Source: Diphasiastrum complanatum (lineage: Eukaryota; Streptophyta; Lycopodiopsida; Lycopodiales; Lycopodiaceae). Taken from it: 64,000 nucleotides of DNA. Under the pieces are notes generated by a model. It worked only from the letters and a program-made list of their open reading frames with translations. It had not been told where the DNA came from and made no database searches. Shown here one piece after another: positions 10,127-20,565 of this stretch; position 1 is the stretch's first letter, and every line of letters begins with the position of its first letter. Made by a program: the position numbers and the translations under genes. The DNA is taken from positions 61,917,910-61,981,909 of the forward strand of contig CM055095.1 of assembly GCA_029204225.1 (NCBI GenBank). The letters are read 5' to 3'.

Positions 10127-11747
10127 TTACTGAAAACAAAAAATTAAAAACATATAAAAAGTATCAAATCGTTTTCCATCCAAGTGCTCAAGAATTATTG
10201 CGCCATAGTTCAGGATTTCCTTCACTTTATACGGGCCTTCTCCAGTAAACTTCAACTTACCCTTGATCAACTTGGTTTTGTACATCAATGCAAGATCTCC
10301 TGCTTCCAGATCTTTCTTGTGCAATCGACGATCGTGTCATGCCTTGCGGCAGGCTTTCTCTGCTGCTAAGGCATGAAGTGCCATCAATTGGGTTTCACAT
10401 AATTTGTGCAACACTTCATGACGAAGTTGTAAAGACTGATCATCATTTAATTGTTCTGTTGCTGCTATGCGTAAAAATGGGATTAAAAATTCAATTGGCA
10501 TAACAACATCTTGACCATAAGCCAGTTGAAAAGGTGTTTGATTTGTACTATTTTGGTAAGCGGTTCTGAATGCCCATAATGTTGCATACAGTTTATGTTC
10601 CCAATCAGAGCGACTCGCTTCAACTATCTTTGTAATAATGATGCAAAAAATCTTATTGGAAGATTCAGCTTGGCCATTCCCTCTAGGATAATAGGGAGTA
10701 CTAAATCTGTGTATAACAAAAAAATCTTCCAGTAAACACTTTATTGTTTGATTAACAAATTGTGTACCCCGATCACTGACAATTTCGATCGGACATCCAA
10801 ATCTGATTATAATATTTTCATATAGAAACTTGGCCGTAGATTTTGCATCAGCCACTTTAATAGCTTGGGCTTCAACCCACTTGGTCATATAATCAGTTGC
10901 GACGATAATGTAGCGGGCCTGAGATCCTTGAGCAGCGGGATGAATAGGACCGACATAATCCAGTCCCCATTTTTCAAATGGTGCTTGCGATAAAACCGGA
11001 TGTAAGGGTTCATAATTCTGTCGAGTAGGCCGTCGTGCTCGCTGGCAGACATCACATGTCTGAATAAAATTTTCTGTGTCCTTATGAAGTGTAGGCCACC
11101 AACAACCGGATTGCAAAAGTTTGTGAACAGTAATATCTGTAAAAAAGTGTCCTCCACTCATGCCATCATGTGAAAACATGATTAGATCTGGTACTTCATG
11201 CGGTAAAACACATCTTCGTAAAATATTATCTGATCCATGACGATACAATTGTTCTGCAATTAATTGATAAGGTTGAGCCTTATGAATCAATTGTCTTTTC
11301 TATACTTTTGTCAAAGAGTCATTCGGTTGTCCTAGCATCAAGTACTCAACAATATCTGTCGCCCACTCAGGTCCTGCTTCAACATAGAACAACGCAACAT
11401 CTGGCAGTTCATCATCCACTTCAGTATTAACTAGTGCGGATTCAATTCGCGAAACGTGATCGGCTAGATAATGTTGCTTCCCCTTTCTGACCACAATTCG
11501 AAAGTCAAATTCAGTCAATAATAATAACCATCTTGCAATAGCCCAGTATTACACAGTGAAGTAACGGTTGATGATCCGTATAAAATGCAAAGTGCGTTTT
11601 CATGAGGTAGTGATGAAATTTCCGAACAGAAAAAATCATGGCTAGCGCTTCACGTTCTGTTGTTGAATAATTCTTCTCCGGATCTATAAGTTGTCTGCTT
11701 GCAAATCGTATAGGATAATCCTTCTTATAGTCACATGGCTGCGTCAA
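10127..11747 (-). pseudogene. Ty3/gypsy RNase H-integrase block
   Basis: In order on the minus strand: an RNase H part (FASRQLIDPEKNYSTTEREALA, then FYTDHQPL, 11700-11540); a linker (KGKQHYLADHVSRIE); an integrase with a zinc-binding H/H/C/C region ending CDVCQRAR; and catalytic residues in GLDYVGP, VSDRGTQF and GNGQAES, the D,D-35-E set. The integrase C-terminal fold follows (DLALMYKTK, KFTGEGPYKV). From about 11518 to 10127 it is one frame broken by stops near 11300 and 10337; the RNase H part lies in another frame. It is an inactive pol remnant. Confidence 0.85.
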
Positions 11748-12002
11748 AACTAATCCAATGGCATATTTTGAGGCATCCGTATGAACATGAAACTCTAATG
11801 TCCAATCTGGAGAATGCAGTATTGGTGCTGAAGATAATGTTTTTTTTTAACTTTTCAAAGGCTTCTATCACCTCTATTGTCCAAATAGGAACGATAGTTA
11901 ATTTGTATATAGGTCGTGCTAAATCCGCAAAGAAGATAATAAAAATTCGATAGTAGTTCGCATGCCCCATAAACACATAAACTCCTCGAATTGTTGCTGG
12001 CG
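11748..12002 (-). pseudogene. Ty3/gypsy RT thumb fragment, cut at a copia junction
   Basis: The minus strand encodes PPATIRGV-VFMGHANYYR-FI-FADLARPIYKLT, the gypsy RT thumb, leading into RNase H. To the right, at about 12003, the reading frame passes directly into copia gag sequence. The gypsy RT is therefore truncated by that insertion or rearrangement, and its missing upstream half is not found on the other side of element C. Confidence 0.75.
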
Positions 12003-12243
12003 GTGACAATTCCACAATAAGTTCATTGGTAACATTCATCTTTATCATGTGTAGAGCCTTCTTGGTCGTCTTGTCATACTTCAATTGATCTTGTTGTGTT
12101 GCTGGTCTCTCCTCCAAACCCACAACAATATCCAAAACATCATTCATCTCAAGAAGTGACTCCATCCTCACTTTCCACAATGAATAGTTACTTGAGGTAA
12201 GCCTATCATTGGCTTCCAACATGACTCCAATTGAGGTTGCCAT
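12003..12243 (-). pseudogene. copia gag N-terminal half (element C, inverted part)
   Basis: It begins MATSIGVMLEANDRLTSSNY at an ATG (12243) and continues SLWKVRMESLLE, then ALHMIKMNVTNELIVEL. These are the hallmarks of the first 80 or so residues of a copia gag (UBN2/retrotran_gag type). It ends abruptly in gypsy RT. The complementary gag half starts at about 13187 on the opposite strand (CTSSLEVWNSLKKLYES). The two halves are therefore one gag split by an inversion. Confidence 0.8.
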
Positions 12244-12830
12244 GCAGCAATGACCTGATATTCTCTTTCAACCTGCTTCAATGCACAAAGCACTCCTTTG
12301 AACAACAACAAATGCTTTCAAAAGAAATCACCAAGATTTGAAACTATCTCACAAATTTTCTTCTAGCACTTATCCAAGCAAATCGACACATAGAATCATG
12401 GAATCTTGATCAACCTATGATCTATCCTCAATCTAATGACTTTTGCCACTTCCTAAGATTGAAACACACTCAAATGAAGTCCAGCAACCTCACTATCTAG
12501 AGATCCAATCAAAATTAGGGTTTTGACAAAATCACAAAAAATTGACTATTCCAAATCTACATGCAAATGCTGAAAATTTGATATGCAATCTATAAGCCAC
12601 CACTTAGGCTGAACCAATGATCCAAAAATCGGCCAAATCCACTATGTGAATTCAAAAATCAAAATTGATCAAGTATATTGACCTATTTAGTGTTTTGATC
12701 CACAAAAGATCCAATCTACAAAAGCAAAAAATCCGATTTTGTGTAGAATCCTCTCTAGCATGCTCTAGACTTTATATCTTCACCAAATCATTGATAGATC
12801 TGATTTCCTCCTTCATAACCTAAAACACAA
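12244..12830 (-). other. element C leader
   Basis: About 590 bases between the gag ATG and the primer site on the minus strand. It is AT-rich with no long frame, the normal position for a copia 5' leader. Confidence 0.6.
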
Positions 12831-12842
12831 GCTCTGATACCA
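12831..12842 (-). promoter_or_regulatory. element C primer-binding site (inverted part)
   Basis: The minus strand reads TGGTATCAGAGC, directly adjoining the LTR end at 12843. Confidence 0.9.
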
Positions 12843-13174
12843 TGTGAAAGATTTCAGATCCTTAAGATCCAATCTACTTGAATGATCTTTGGTTGGAAAG
12901 AGAAATACACTACCAATCTCACCAATGTAGAAAAATCAGCATCTACAAACAATTTGAGATGCAAATACTAATAGAACTTGATTAAACTTGAATGAAATGA
13001 TTATGTACTATTGTTGTCTGTACAAAACCAACAAGCTGCTGTATTTCACATGTGTGCATCTAAAAATAGCAAATATAGATCATTCTACACATAGAATTGC
13101 AAGCAATCACCAAGATAGTGCACCACTGGATAATAGAACCCAAGAGAACCATGTATAAGCATGGAATGAGATAG
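12843..13174 (-). repeat. element C 5' LTR, last ~332 bases, inverted
   Basis: It matches the reverse complement of about 16820-17157 (the 3' LTR of C) up to GAGATAGA at 13174. The outer half of this LTR is absent and the next base starts internal gag sequence of the opposite strand. Confidence 0.85.
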
Positions 13175-15369
13175 AAGTTGGTAAGTGCACATCATCTTTG
13201 GAAGTTTGGAATTCATTGAAGAAGCTTTATGAATCCAAGTCTACTTCTAGAGTGTTGACTCTAAGAAGGCAAATCTTTTCTTGTTTGCAAAAGAATGAAG
13301 AAAGTCCAAGTACTTTTGTTTTGAAAATGAAAGCATTGAATGATGAGTTAGCTTTTATAGATGAAAGCATTAAGGAATGAGAGGTTATTCAAGTGATTCT
13401 TAATGGCTTGTTGGATGCTCATGCTAACATTGTTCAAAGTATTGCTATTCAAAAGACTTTGCCAAGTTTGATGGATCTTCAAGAGATCTTGATCAATGAT
13501 GAATATAGGCTTCAAGCAAGAGGTGGATCTACATCGACACTTCAAGAGGATGCTATGTTCACAAAGGGCAAATTCAAGGGCAAAACCAAAAGTAAGTGGT
13601 CTAAAGGGCAAGATCAAGTGGATGCTTCTTCAAGTGGCAAAAAGAAGGATAGATCAAAGCTCAAGTGCTTCTATTGTGGCATCAAAGGACACTTTGCAAG
13701 TGAGTGCTACAAGAAGAAGAGAGATAAAGGAGACAAGCAAGGTAATCTTACTCTTGATGAGGATGGTTTGGATGTTCAAGATGCAAGTGATGATGCTTTT
13801 GTGATGTCTTCATGTATGCCTGCTAATGATGGCGATCTAGATCCTTGGTGGATTGATAATGGAGCAAGTTCACACATGACCTTTCACAAAGAGTACTTCA
13901 CTTCTTTGTTGACATATGGAGATGACAAGAGGGTGATCTAGATGGCCAATGATGGTGAGTGTGCAATCAAAGGGATTGGCACAATTCCTATTTCTCTCTC
14001 TACAAATAGGAATGTTCATTTGGAGGATGTCTTGTTTATTCCATCTATCACCAAGAATTTGCTTAGTGTGAGTCAAATTCTAAGTAAGGGCCTCAATGTG
14101 GAGTTTGATGGAGATGCTTGTTTGACCAAAAGGAAGGATGTCTTGATTGGAAAAGTTAAAAGGCAAGGGAAATTGTTCAAACTTGATGCTTGTCTTATTG
14201 CTAACCAAGTTGGATGTGTTGCAAGGGAGCAAATTTCTATTCAAGAGGTTTGGCACAAAAGGATGGGACACCTCAACTTCAAGTCATTGGAGGTAATGGC
14301 AAGGAAGAAGGTTGTGATTGGTCTTCCAAGTTCCTTAAGTAATGACAAGCATGTTTGTGAGTCTTGTGCTTTGTCTAAGTCACATTGACTAGCTTATACT
14401 AGATCTATTTCTAGATCTACAAAGCCTTTTCAACTTGTACATTCGGATATTCATGGATTTACTACAATTAGCAATAGTGGAGCTAAGATGTATGTAACAT
14501 TCATTGATGATTTTAGTAGATTTTGTTGGATCTATCTACTAAAGAGCAAGGATGAAGTGTATGATGTCTTTGTCAAGTTCAAGAATGCAAGGGAGAACCA
14601 ATTTTCCACAAAGATCAAGTGCTTGAGAGGTAACAATGGTGGTGAGTACATATCTAACAAGTTCAAGGCCTTTTGTGATGAGCATGGGATCAAGAGGGAG
14701 TATACAACATCAAGGACCCCACAACAAAATGGAGTGGCTAAAAGGAAGAAGAGGACTTTATGTGAAAGTGCTAAATCTATGAGGTTAAGTGCTAATCTTG
14801 ACAAACCACTTTGGGATCAAGCTTTGTTGTGTGCCAATTTCTTGTGCAATAGGTGGCCGAGTGCTATTTTGGATGGAAGGACACCTTTTGAGATGCTATT
14901 CAAGAGGAGGCCGAGTGTCAACTTTCTAAGAACCTTTGGATGCACATGCTATGTCAACATTACTCTTGATGATAGGACCAAGGAGGATCCATCTTCAAGA
15001 AGAGGTATTTTTGTTGGATATAGTGAGGTGAGTAAAGCCTACAAGGTTTACATTCCTACTACTAACAAAGTGATTATTGGTAGAGATGTCATTTTTTATG
15101 AGGGGAACATTCCAAAGGTGTCTTCAAGCATGATTGATGGTAAAGTGGATGGATCTAACATTCTTGATGTTGATGAGAAGGATCTTACTTTGGATGGTGG
15201 TGATGATGGACCTTCATCAAGTCAAAAGCCAAGGAGAACATCAAGAGAAAGACAAGTACCTTCAAGGCTCACATATGATCCAAAGGGTAAGCAAGTAGTT
15301 TCTGGAAATTATGTTGCTTTCCTAACCTCTTTGGATGAGCCTACAAGTGTATATCAAGCAAGGAAATAA
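13175..15369 (+). pseudogene. element C gag C-half, protease and integrase
   Basis: One reading frame with in-frame stops at 13378, 13939, 14386 and 15367. In order: the gag remainder (EVWNSLKKLYES), a zinc knuckle CFYCGIKGHFASEC (about 13670), protease motif WWIDNGASSHMT (normally DSGA), the GAG-pre-integrase box VWHKRMGHLNFKSL, integrase, then the integrase C-terminal tail. Integrase site 1 is DIHGF. The second aspartate is asparagine (RGNNGGEY) and the glutamate is lysine (NGVAKRKKRT). Protease and integrase sites have each changed in a way one G-to-A step would explain, so the enzymes should be dead. Confidence 0.85.
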
Positions 15370-16508
15370 GAGGAGTGGATCCAAGCAATGGATCTTGAGT
15401 ATCGAGCTCTTATGAAGAATGGAACATCTTTTGGAGGATCTTCTTGTGTACATGGAGATATGCATGGATGTTATCTTGCTGTAAAATCAAGTATTGGATC
15501 TGGAAAACAAATTTTGTTCAATGACTTTGATGTTCAATTTGAAGATCAAGAGGTTCGTCTCAAAACGCTTCAACTAGTCAAAAGGGAAGTTGGCAATTTG
15601 GAGCAAGTCAAGAGCATCAAAGGAGAGGTAATTGGCAAAGGTATTATGGTTCTATTTTTACAGCATATTGAAGACTCAAGTAAGGTCAAAGGAGCAGCAA
15701 GGAAGTGTTGTTTATGTTTACTTTACTTTTTCTATCTCATGTTTGAGCATTTTCATGTGGATGTGTGCAAATTGTCAAGATATGGTAAAACTAGCTACAT
15801 TGGTGAACATTGTTTTGATGTTGGATTTGTACTAGCATTCTTGGCTGGTTTTGCTGATGGAAATGAAGCTATTGGAGGCTCATTATGTCACTCATTCATG
15901 GTCAAGTCATCAAGGCTTGATGGCATCTTTTGGCGATGGAGATGAAAGCTCATTCATGGAGTATCATGGTGGATATAAGGCAACAAAGGACAAAGGAGGA
16001 GGAGACATGAAAGCAAAAGTTGATCACTCACATTTATTGTTTGTTTGCTGTATTTTTCCAGAGAGTTCAGAGTTGGAATCATGGTGGAATAATCTCATTT
16101 ACATTCTATTTGATTCTTCATGTTCTAGTTACATCTTGATATGTAAAATTGATGTAAGAAATAGTGAAGCATCCCAAGTGGACACTATTCTCTATATCAA
16201 TTATGGTTGTTTCTATTTTGAGCATTACATGATCATTAAAAGGAGATCTATTTTTAGAAATAAGGTCATTCTTATGATGGATCAAAGTTCTATTGTCAAA
16301 AACTATGCTAGGAGCAAGCATATTGAGATACAATATCATTTTGTGAGGGAGCGAGTCATTGCAAAGGAGGTGGAGCTTCAACATCTGTCTTCAAGGGAAT
16401 GTGTAGCTGATATCTTCACCAAAGCATTGGGAAAAGACTTGTTCATGAAGCATAGGACTTCACTTGGAGTATTATCAAAGTCTATGCTAAAAGTAGTTGA
16501 AGGGGGAG
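15370..16508 (+). pseudogene. element C 3' region: RT start, foreign middle, RNase H tail
   Basis: After the stop at 15367 the frame continues with EEWIQAMDLEYRALMKNGT, the normal run-up to copia RT, and then loses all RT similarity. About 750 bases lack RT motifs (no YxDD). Inside them at about 16150 is RNSEASQVDT, matching the module of elements A and M. From about 16280, frame 2 resumes as a copia RNase H end (YARSKHIEIQYHFVRE, then CVADIFTKAL). A polypurine tract GAAGGGGGAG ends at 16508, just before the LTR. Confidence 0.7.
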
Positions 16509-17157
16509 TGTGAAAGATTCAACTAGTTTCATCACATTTTGCAATATTTTCACATTTGGCATATTGAGGCCAAAACTTGTTTTAGACTTAGAGGTTGACT
16601 TTTCAAAGTTCATTAGTCTTAATTTCATTTGAATAGACACTTTTTGAAAGTGTGGGAAAGTTAGAATGCGAGTTTGAGTAGATTCAATTTGAATAGTTGG
16701 GTACATTGAATCTAAACCCAAAATTAGTAGGGTTAGCACTTTGGTGGGAAAGCCAAGTGGCCAAATAGGGTTTGGACCTGTTATAAAGGGATGTAACTCG
16801 TGGAGAGAGTGATCTTCTCTCTTATCTATCTCATTTCATGCTTACACATGGTTCTCTTGGGTTCTACTATCCATTGGTGCACTATCTTGGTGATTGCTTG
16901 CAATTCTATGTGTAGAATGATCTATATTTGCTATTTTTGGATCCACACGTGTGAAATATTGTAGCTTGCTGGTTTTGTACGGACAGCAACAGTACATAAT
17001 CATTTCATTCAAGTTTGATCAAGTTCTATTAGTGTTTGCATCTCAAATTGTCTGTAGATGCTGATTTTTCTACATTGCTGAGATTGGTAGTGTATTTCTC
17101 TTTCTAACCAAAGATCATTCAAGTAGATTGGATCTTAAGGATCTAAAATCTTTCACA
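16509..17157 (+). repeat. element C 3' LTR
   Basis: 649 bases, TGTGAAAGATTC...ATCTTTCACA, with short inverted ends TGTGAAAGAT/ATCTTTCACA. It follows directly on the polypurine tract. It contains a CACACGTGTG palindrome at about 16944. At 17158 the next sequence is element D coding DNA. Confidence 0.9.
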
Positions 17158-18892
17158 TCAACCACATTGCATGCTTTGTCAGAAAACATTACACGCATCC
17201 CTGCATCTGATATTCTTGCTACAGAGAGCAAGTCTTGTTGCAGAGTAGGCACGAACAGAACGTCTTAGAGTCGTTTGTCTCTGCCGTTTGTGTTGAGCCA
17301 TAGTGAACCAATACCGTTCACTTGATGTCTAGATCTATCTCCAAGAACTATGAATCTTGAAGGATCTGCACTTCTGAAATCAAACATGATTTGTCTTGAT
17401 GTCACGAAGTGTGAGGTGGCTCCTGAATCTAGGATCACCTCATGTGTGTCAGATGTTGATGCTGCACACACGTCTTCATTGAGGTAAGCGGTCGAACAGT
17501 TTATGTTCGTTCTTTCTTTGCCCATTTTTGAGATCTTGGGCTCCTCGACATAGGATGAATTATTGTTGTTCTCCTGTTTGTTCTGTGCTAACCTGTTTCT
17601 CGGGTTCTGGCGGCAATCCACGGTTGCGTGACCCTTCTTGTGAAAATGGATACACTCAATCTTGGGATTGAGCCAGCATGTATCTATTGTATGTTCGTCT
17701 CTTCTGCATCTCACGCAAGTCTTCTTGTCTGCACCTTGCTGTTTCGACCTCCCTTTGGTCTTCCAGATGTCTTTGTTGGTCCATTTAGAAAAGCATTGGA
17801 TACATCTAATTGGAACACCTTCCACTTGAAAAAACAAGCAAGAGAAATAAGAATTCTTATTGTCACCATCTTTGCAACGGGTGCAAAGGTCTCCTCATAA
17901 TCAAGACCATGGATTTGAGCAAATCCTTTGGCACATAATCTTGCTTTATGCTTGTTGATGGTGCCATCATGATTGAACTTGATCCGAAATACCCACTTGC
18001 AACCAATCACATGCTTGTTGGATGGAGGATCCACAAGCTCCCAAGTATTGTTGGTGATCAATGCATCATACTCTTGCTTCATGGCATCATACCACTCCTT
18101 GGTATTGAGTGCCTCTTGTACATTCTTTGGCTCTTCATGAGAGACATAAAAAACATAATTAGTGGAGTCAAGATCCACTTGTTTGCCTTTGTCAACATAT
18201 TGGTCACGATCCTGCCTTTGATTCGACTCCCTCTTAGGCTTAAATTGTTTCTTCGATTTTTCTTTGTTGTCGTAGAGGGCCTGGTCAGAACCATCTTTGT
18301 GATCAAGATGTTCTCTAGCCTCGACTTCCTCTCGAATCTTGACAATCGCCTTTTCGAGGTTCATGGTAGGATCTTTCGCGAGCAGGGTCCTCATTGTCTG
18401 GAATGATCTGGGTAAGGCTCTCAATAGGTACGTGAGCTGCTTCTCAGCTGACACAACGTTCTCTGCTCCAGAGTTATGTAGTGATAGAAACATATCATTC
18501 ATCGTTCTCATGAAAGAAGTGAGGTCTTTTCCATCCCACTATAGATTCGTCAGCTGATCTTCCAGCATCATGATTTGACTTCTTGATTTCATCTGAAATC
18601 TTGTGAGAAATGCATCCCACATCTCCTTAGCTTTGGAGAGTGTAGCCAGGTCAAGTGTGAGACTATCTTCGATGGAAGATGATAGCAAGGCTACTGCCTT
18701 GTCATTTTTCTCCCTCCATTCGCACAGCTCCTTGTCTGTTGTTGTAGGCATTTCTTCTGTGCCATCCACCCAGGGGAATAAACCTTTTCCCTTGAGTATG
18801 AGTGATGTCTTAACTTTCCAGGCTAGAAAGTTAGATCCTAAAGAATCAAGTACTGTGCAGATCTTGCTCTGCATGCTGCTGATTGAAGCCAT
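17158..18892 (-). pseudogene. copia element D gag-protease, with RT insert
   Basis: It starts at an ATG (18892) with a UBN2-type gag (SNFLAWKVKTSLILKGKG, then MLEDQLTNL). A TAG at about 18539 interrupts it; the frame then resumes WDGKDLTSFMRTMNDMF. The later part has paired zinc-knuckle-like sequence (CVRCRRDEHTIDTCW; CIHFHKKGHATVDC), protease motif VILDSGATSHFVT at about 17430, and then DVLFVPTLQQDLLSVARIS up to 17158. There element C begins and D is cut. A segment of RT from a different copia lies within gag (17781-18205). Confidence 0.8.
17781..18205 (-). pseudogene. RT N-terminal segment embedded in element D gag
   Basis: The minus strand encodes EEPKNVQEALNTKEWYDAMKQ, NNTWELVDPP, GCKWVFRIKF, ARLCAKGFAQ, EETFAPVAKM and VSNAFLNG, a textbook run of copia RT motifs 1-3. 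Upstream it is in frame with D gag (266 open codons across the join). Downstream the zinc-knuckle part of D resumes in another frame. It therefore sits between the gag UBN2 part and the knuckle, where no RT belongs. Confidence 0.8.
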
Positions 18893-18994
18893 TGCTTCTT
18901 GGATCTGTTTCCTCGTTGATGGGTATTTGTTTGAATGCTTGGCCTCCTGGATCTGCTAGCTTCTTGGCTATGTCAGAATATGACAAGATGACCA

Positions 18995-19006
18995 GCTCTG
19001 ATACCA
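18995..19006 (-). promoter_or_regulatory. element D primer-binding site
   Basis: The minus strand reads TGGTATCAGAGC, one base inside the LTR end at 19008. Confidence 0.85.
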
Positions 19007-19007
19007 T

Positions 19008-19667
19008 TGATGAGAATCGGAGATGAGAGGAAATTGCGAAACAGTCGCGACAACCACAATCCTCTTACAATTCAGATGGAGTTCAGATGTGATCGCTGGA
19101 CACTACCAGTTGAATCACTCCTACAGTCCTCTAGAATGTAGTCAGGCACTGCTGATCTACGTTTATAAAATTAATACAGCATTCAACATAGGTTCAACCA
19201 AGGTGCGAAATTCAAATGAACAAGAAAAACTCAGACACACGATTAACAGCAGACGCATTTGCATTCGAGATCAGACACAACAAGAAAATCATCTATATTG
19301 GTCTTTCTCTGATTTCTTCAAGCACTGCATGCAAATCCACACAGTGTGTTGGCATGATAAACACGGTTCTCTCACGAGCAATCGTCTCGCTTTACTAGCG
19401 GACAATTGGATTACAGATCCTAGACAGAATTGTCTTCACACGCAAGCAGACATGTATTCTATTCTTTCGTCTTGATTGCTTACTAGCATCAGACTATTGC
19501 ACTGTATGTGTATTATGTCATCACTTGTCAAATATCATCCAGCAAGTATATAGTTCCTCTATGTAACCTTTAGATTAGAGTGATTAAACATCTACAACTA
19601 ATCAAAAAATTACAAGAGTGGCAGATTAGCCACTACCTAAAGTGTATCTGCTGACGTTATGCCATCA
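19008..19667 (-). repeat. element D 5' LTR
   Basis: 660 bases bounded by perfect five-base inverted ends TGATG...CATCA. It lies correctly next to the primer site of D. Only one copy is present in the window. Confidence 0.75.
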
Positions 19668-20042
19668 GATCAGATATTTGTACTTCTGGGTACTTGCGTG
19701 ATCTTTGCTGGTACTCTTTGGAACGTGAGGGCAAAACGAGTTTCGCGACATTTTTCGTGTCGCGTCGTTGGTTTCATTTCCATCGTTGGTTCCGTTTCCA
19801 TCATTGGTTTCGTTTTGCTCGTCTGCCTTTCTTTCATACTGGACCGCAAAAGATTCTCGTGTCAGACCGCAAAAGATTCTCGTTCGTGAATCTTTCGTGT
19901 TCACAAACCGTTCATGATCGTCTCCTTTGACTTTCATGTTCGCAAAACTTTTCATGTTTCGTGTCTCCTGACTTTCGTGTTCACGAACATCTTCGTCAAG
20001 CTGAGGGCTGAAAGCTAGCAAGGCTTTGTAAACGGAAACGTT
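19668..20042 (-). repeat. ACGAA/CGCGAA-rich tract in an open frame
   Basis: The minus strand stays open but encodes low-complexity, charged sequence, including NDGNGTNDGNETNDAT from a short tandem repeat at about 19765-19815. The DNA is rich in CACGAA, TTCGTG and CGCGAA words, like the LTRs of elements F and G, and unlike any copia coding region. It replaces the continuation of element E protease, so it is probably LTR-derived or a simple-repeat insertion. Confidence 0.45.
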
Positions 20043-20565
20043 TTGTTTCTTCAGGAATGTCATGTGGGAACTAGCCCCACTATCAATCCACCATGTGTCA
20101 TTGGAGTAGTTCTTGCTTGTTGGTGTAGATGCCATCAAGGATGAATCAACTTCATCCTCATCTTCCTCAAGGGTAAGGTTGCCTTGCTTGCTCTCACTTT
20201 GTGCATTCTTCTTTTTGTAGCACTCGGATGCAAAGTGCCCCTTCTTTCCACAAAAGAAGCACTTTTGTTTGGCTTTGTCTTTCTTCTTTCCACCTTTAGA
20301 GCTAGATGCTTGATCATTACTCTTGGCCTCCTCGTGTTGGATCTTCTTCTTGGACTTTGTCTTGCCTTTTCTTGAGAAGTTTGCCTTCTCATCTCCATCA
20401 TGTAGCTTCAGGGAACCAATCCTTTGTCTCACATGTAGGATCCTACTCTCCTCGGCCACAAACACACTATGGAGCTTGTCAATAGAAGGTAGGGAATCTT
20501 GTATGGCAAAACTTTGTACTAGATTGGAGAACTCATCTTCAAGACCGTGAAGACCCACATAGATA
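20043..20565 (-). pseudogene. copia element E gag-protease fragment
   Basis: A minus-strand frame with a gag end (NLVQSFAIQDSLPSIDKL), a lysine-rich basic stretch, a zinc knuckle CFFCGKKGHFASEC and the protease box WWIDSGASSHMTF. It is close in sequence to element C gag. Both ends are cut: upstream near 20565, and downstream after SHMTFLKK where it runs into ACGAA-rich DNA. Confidence 0.8.
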
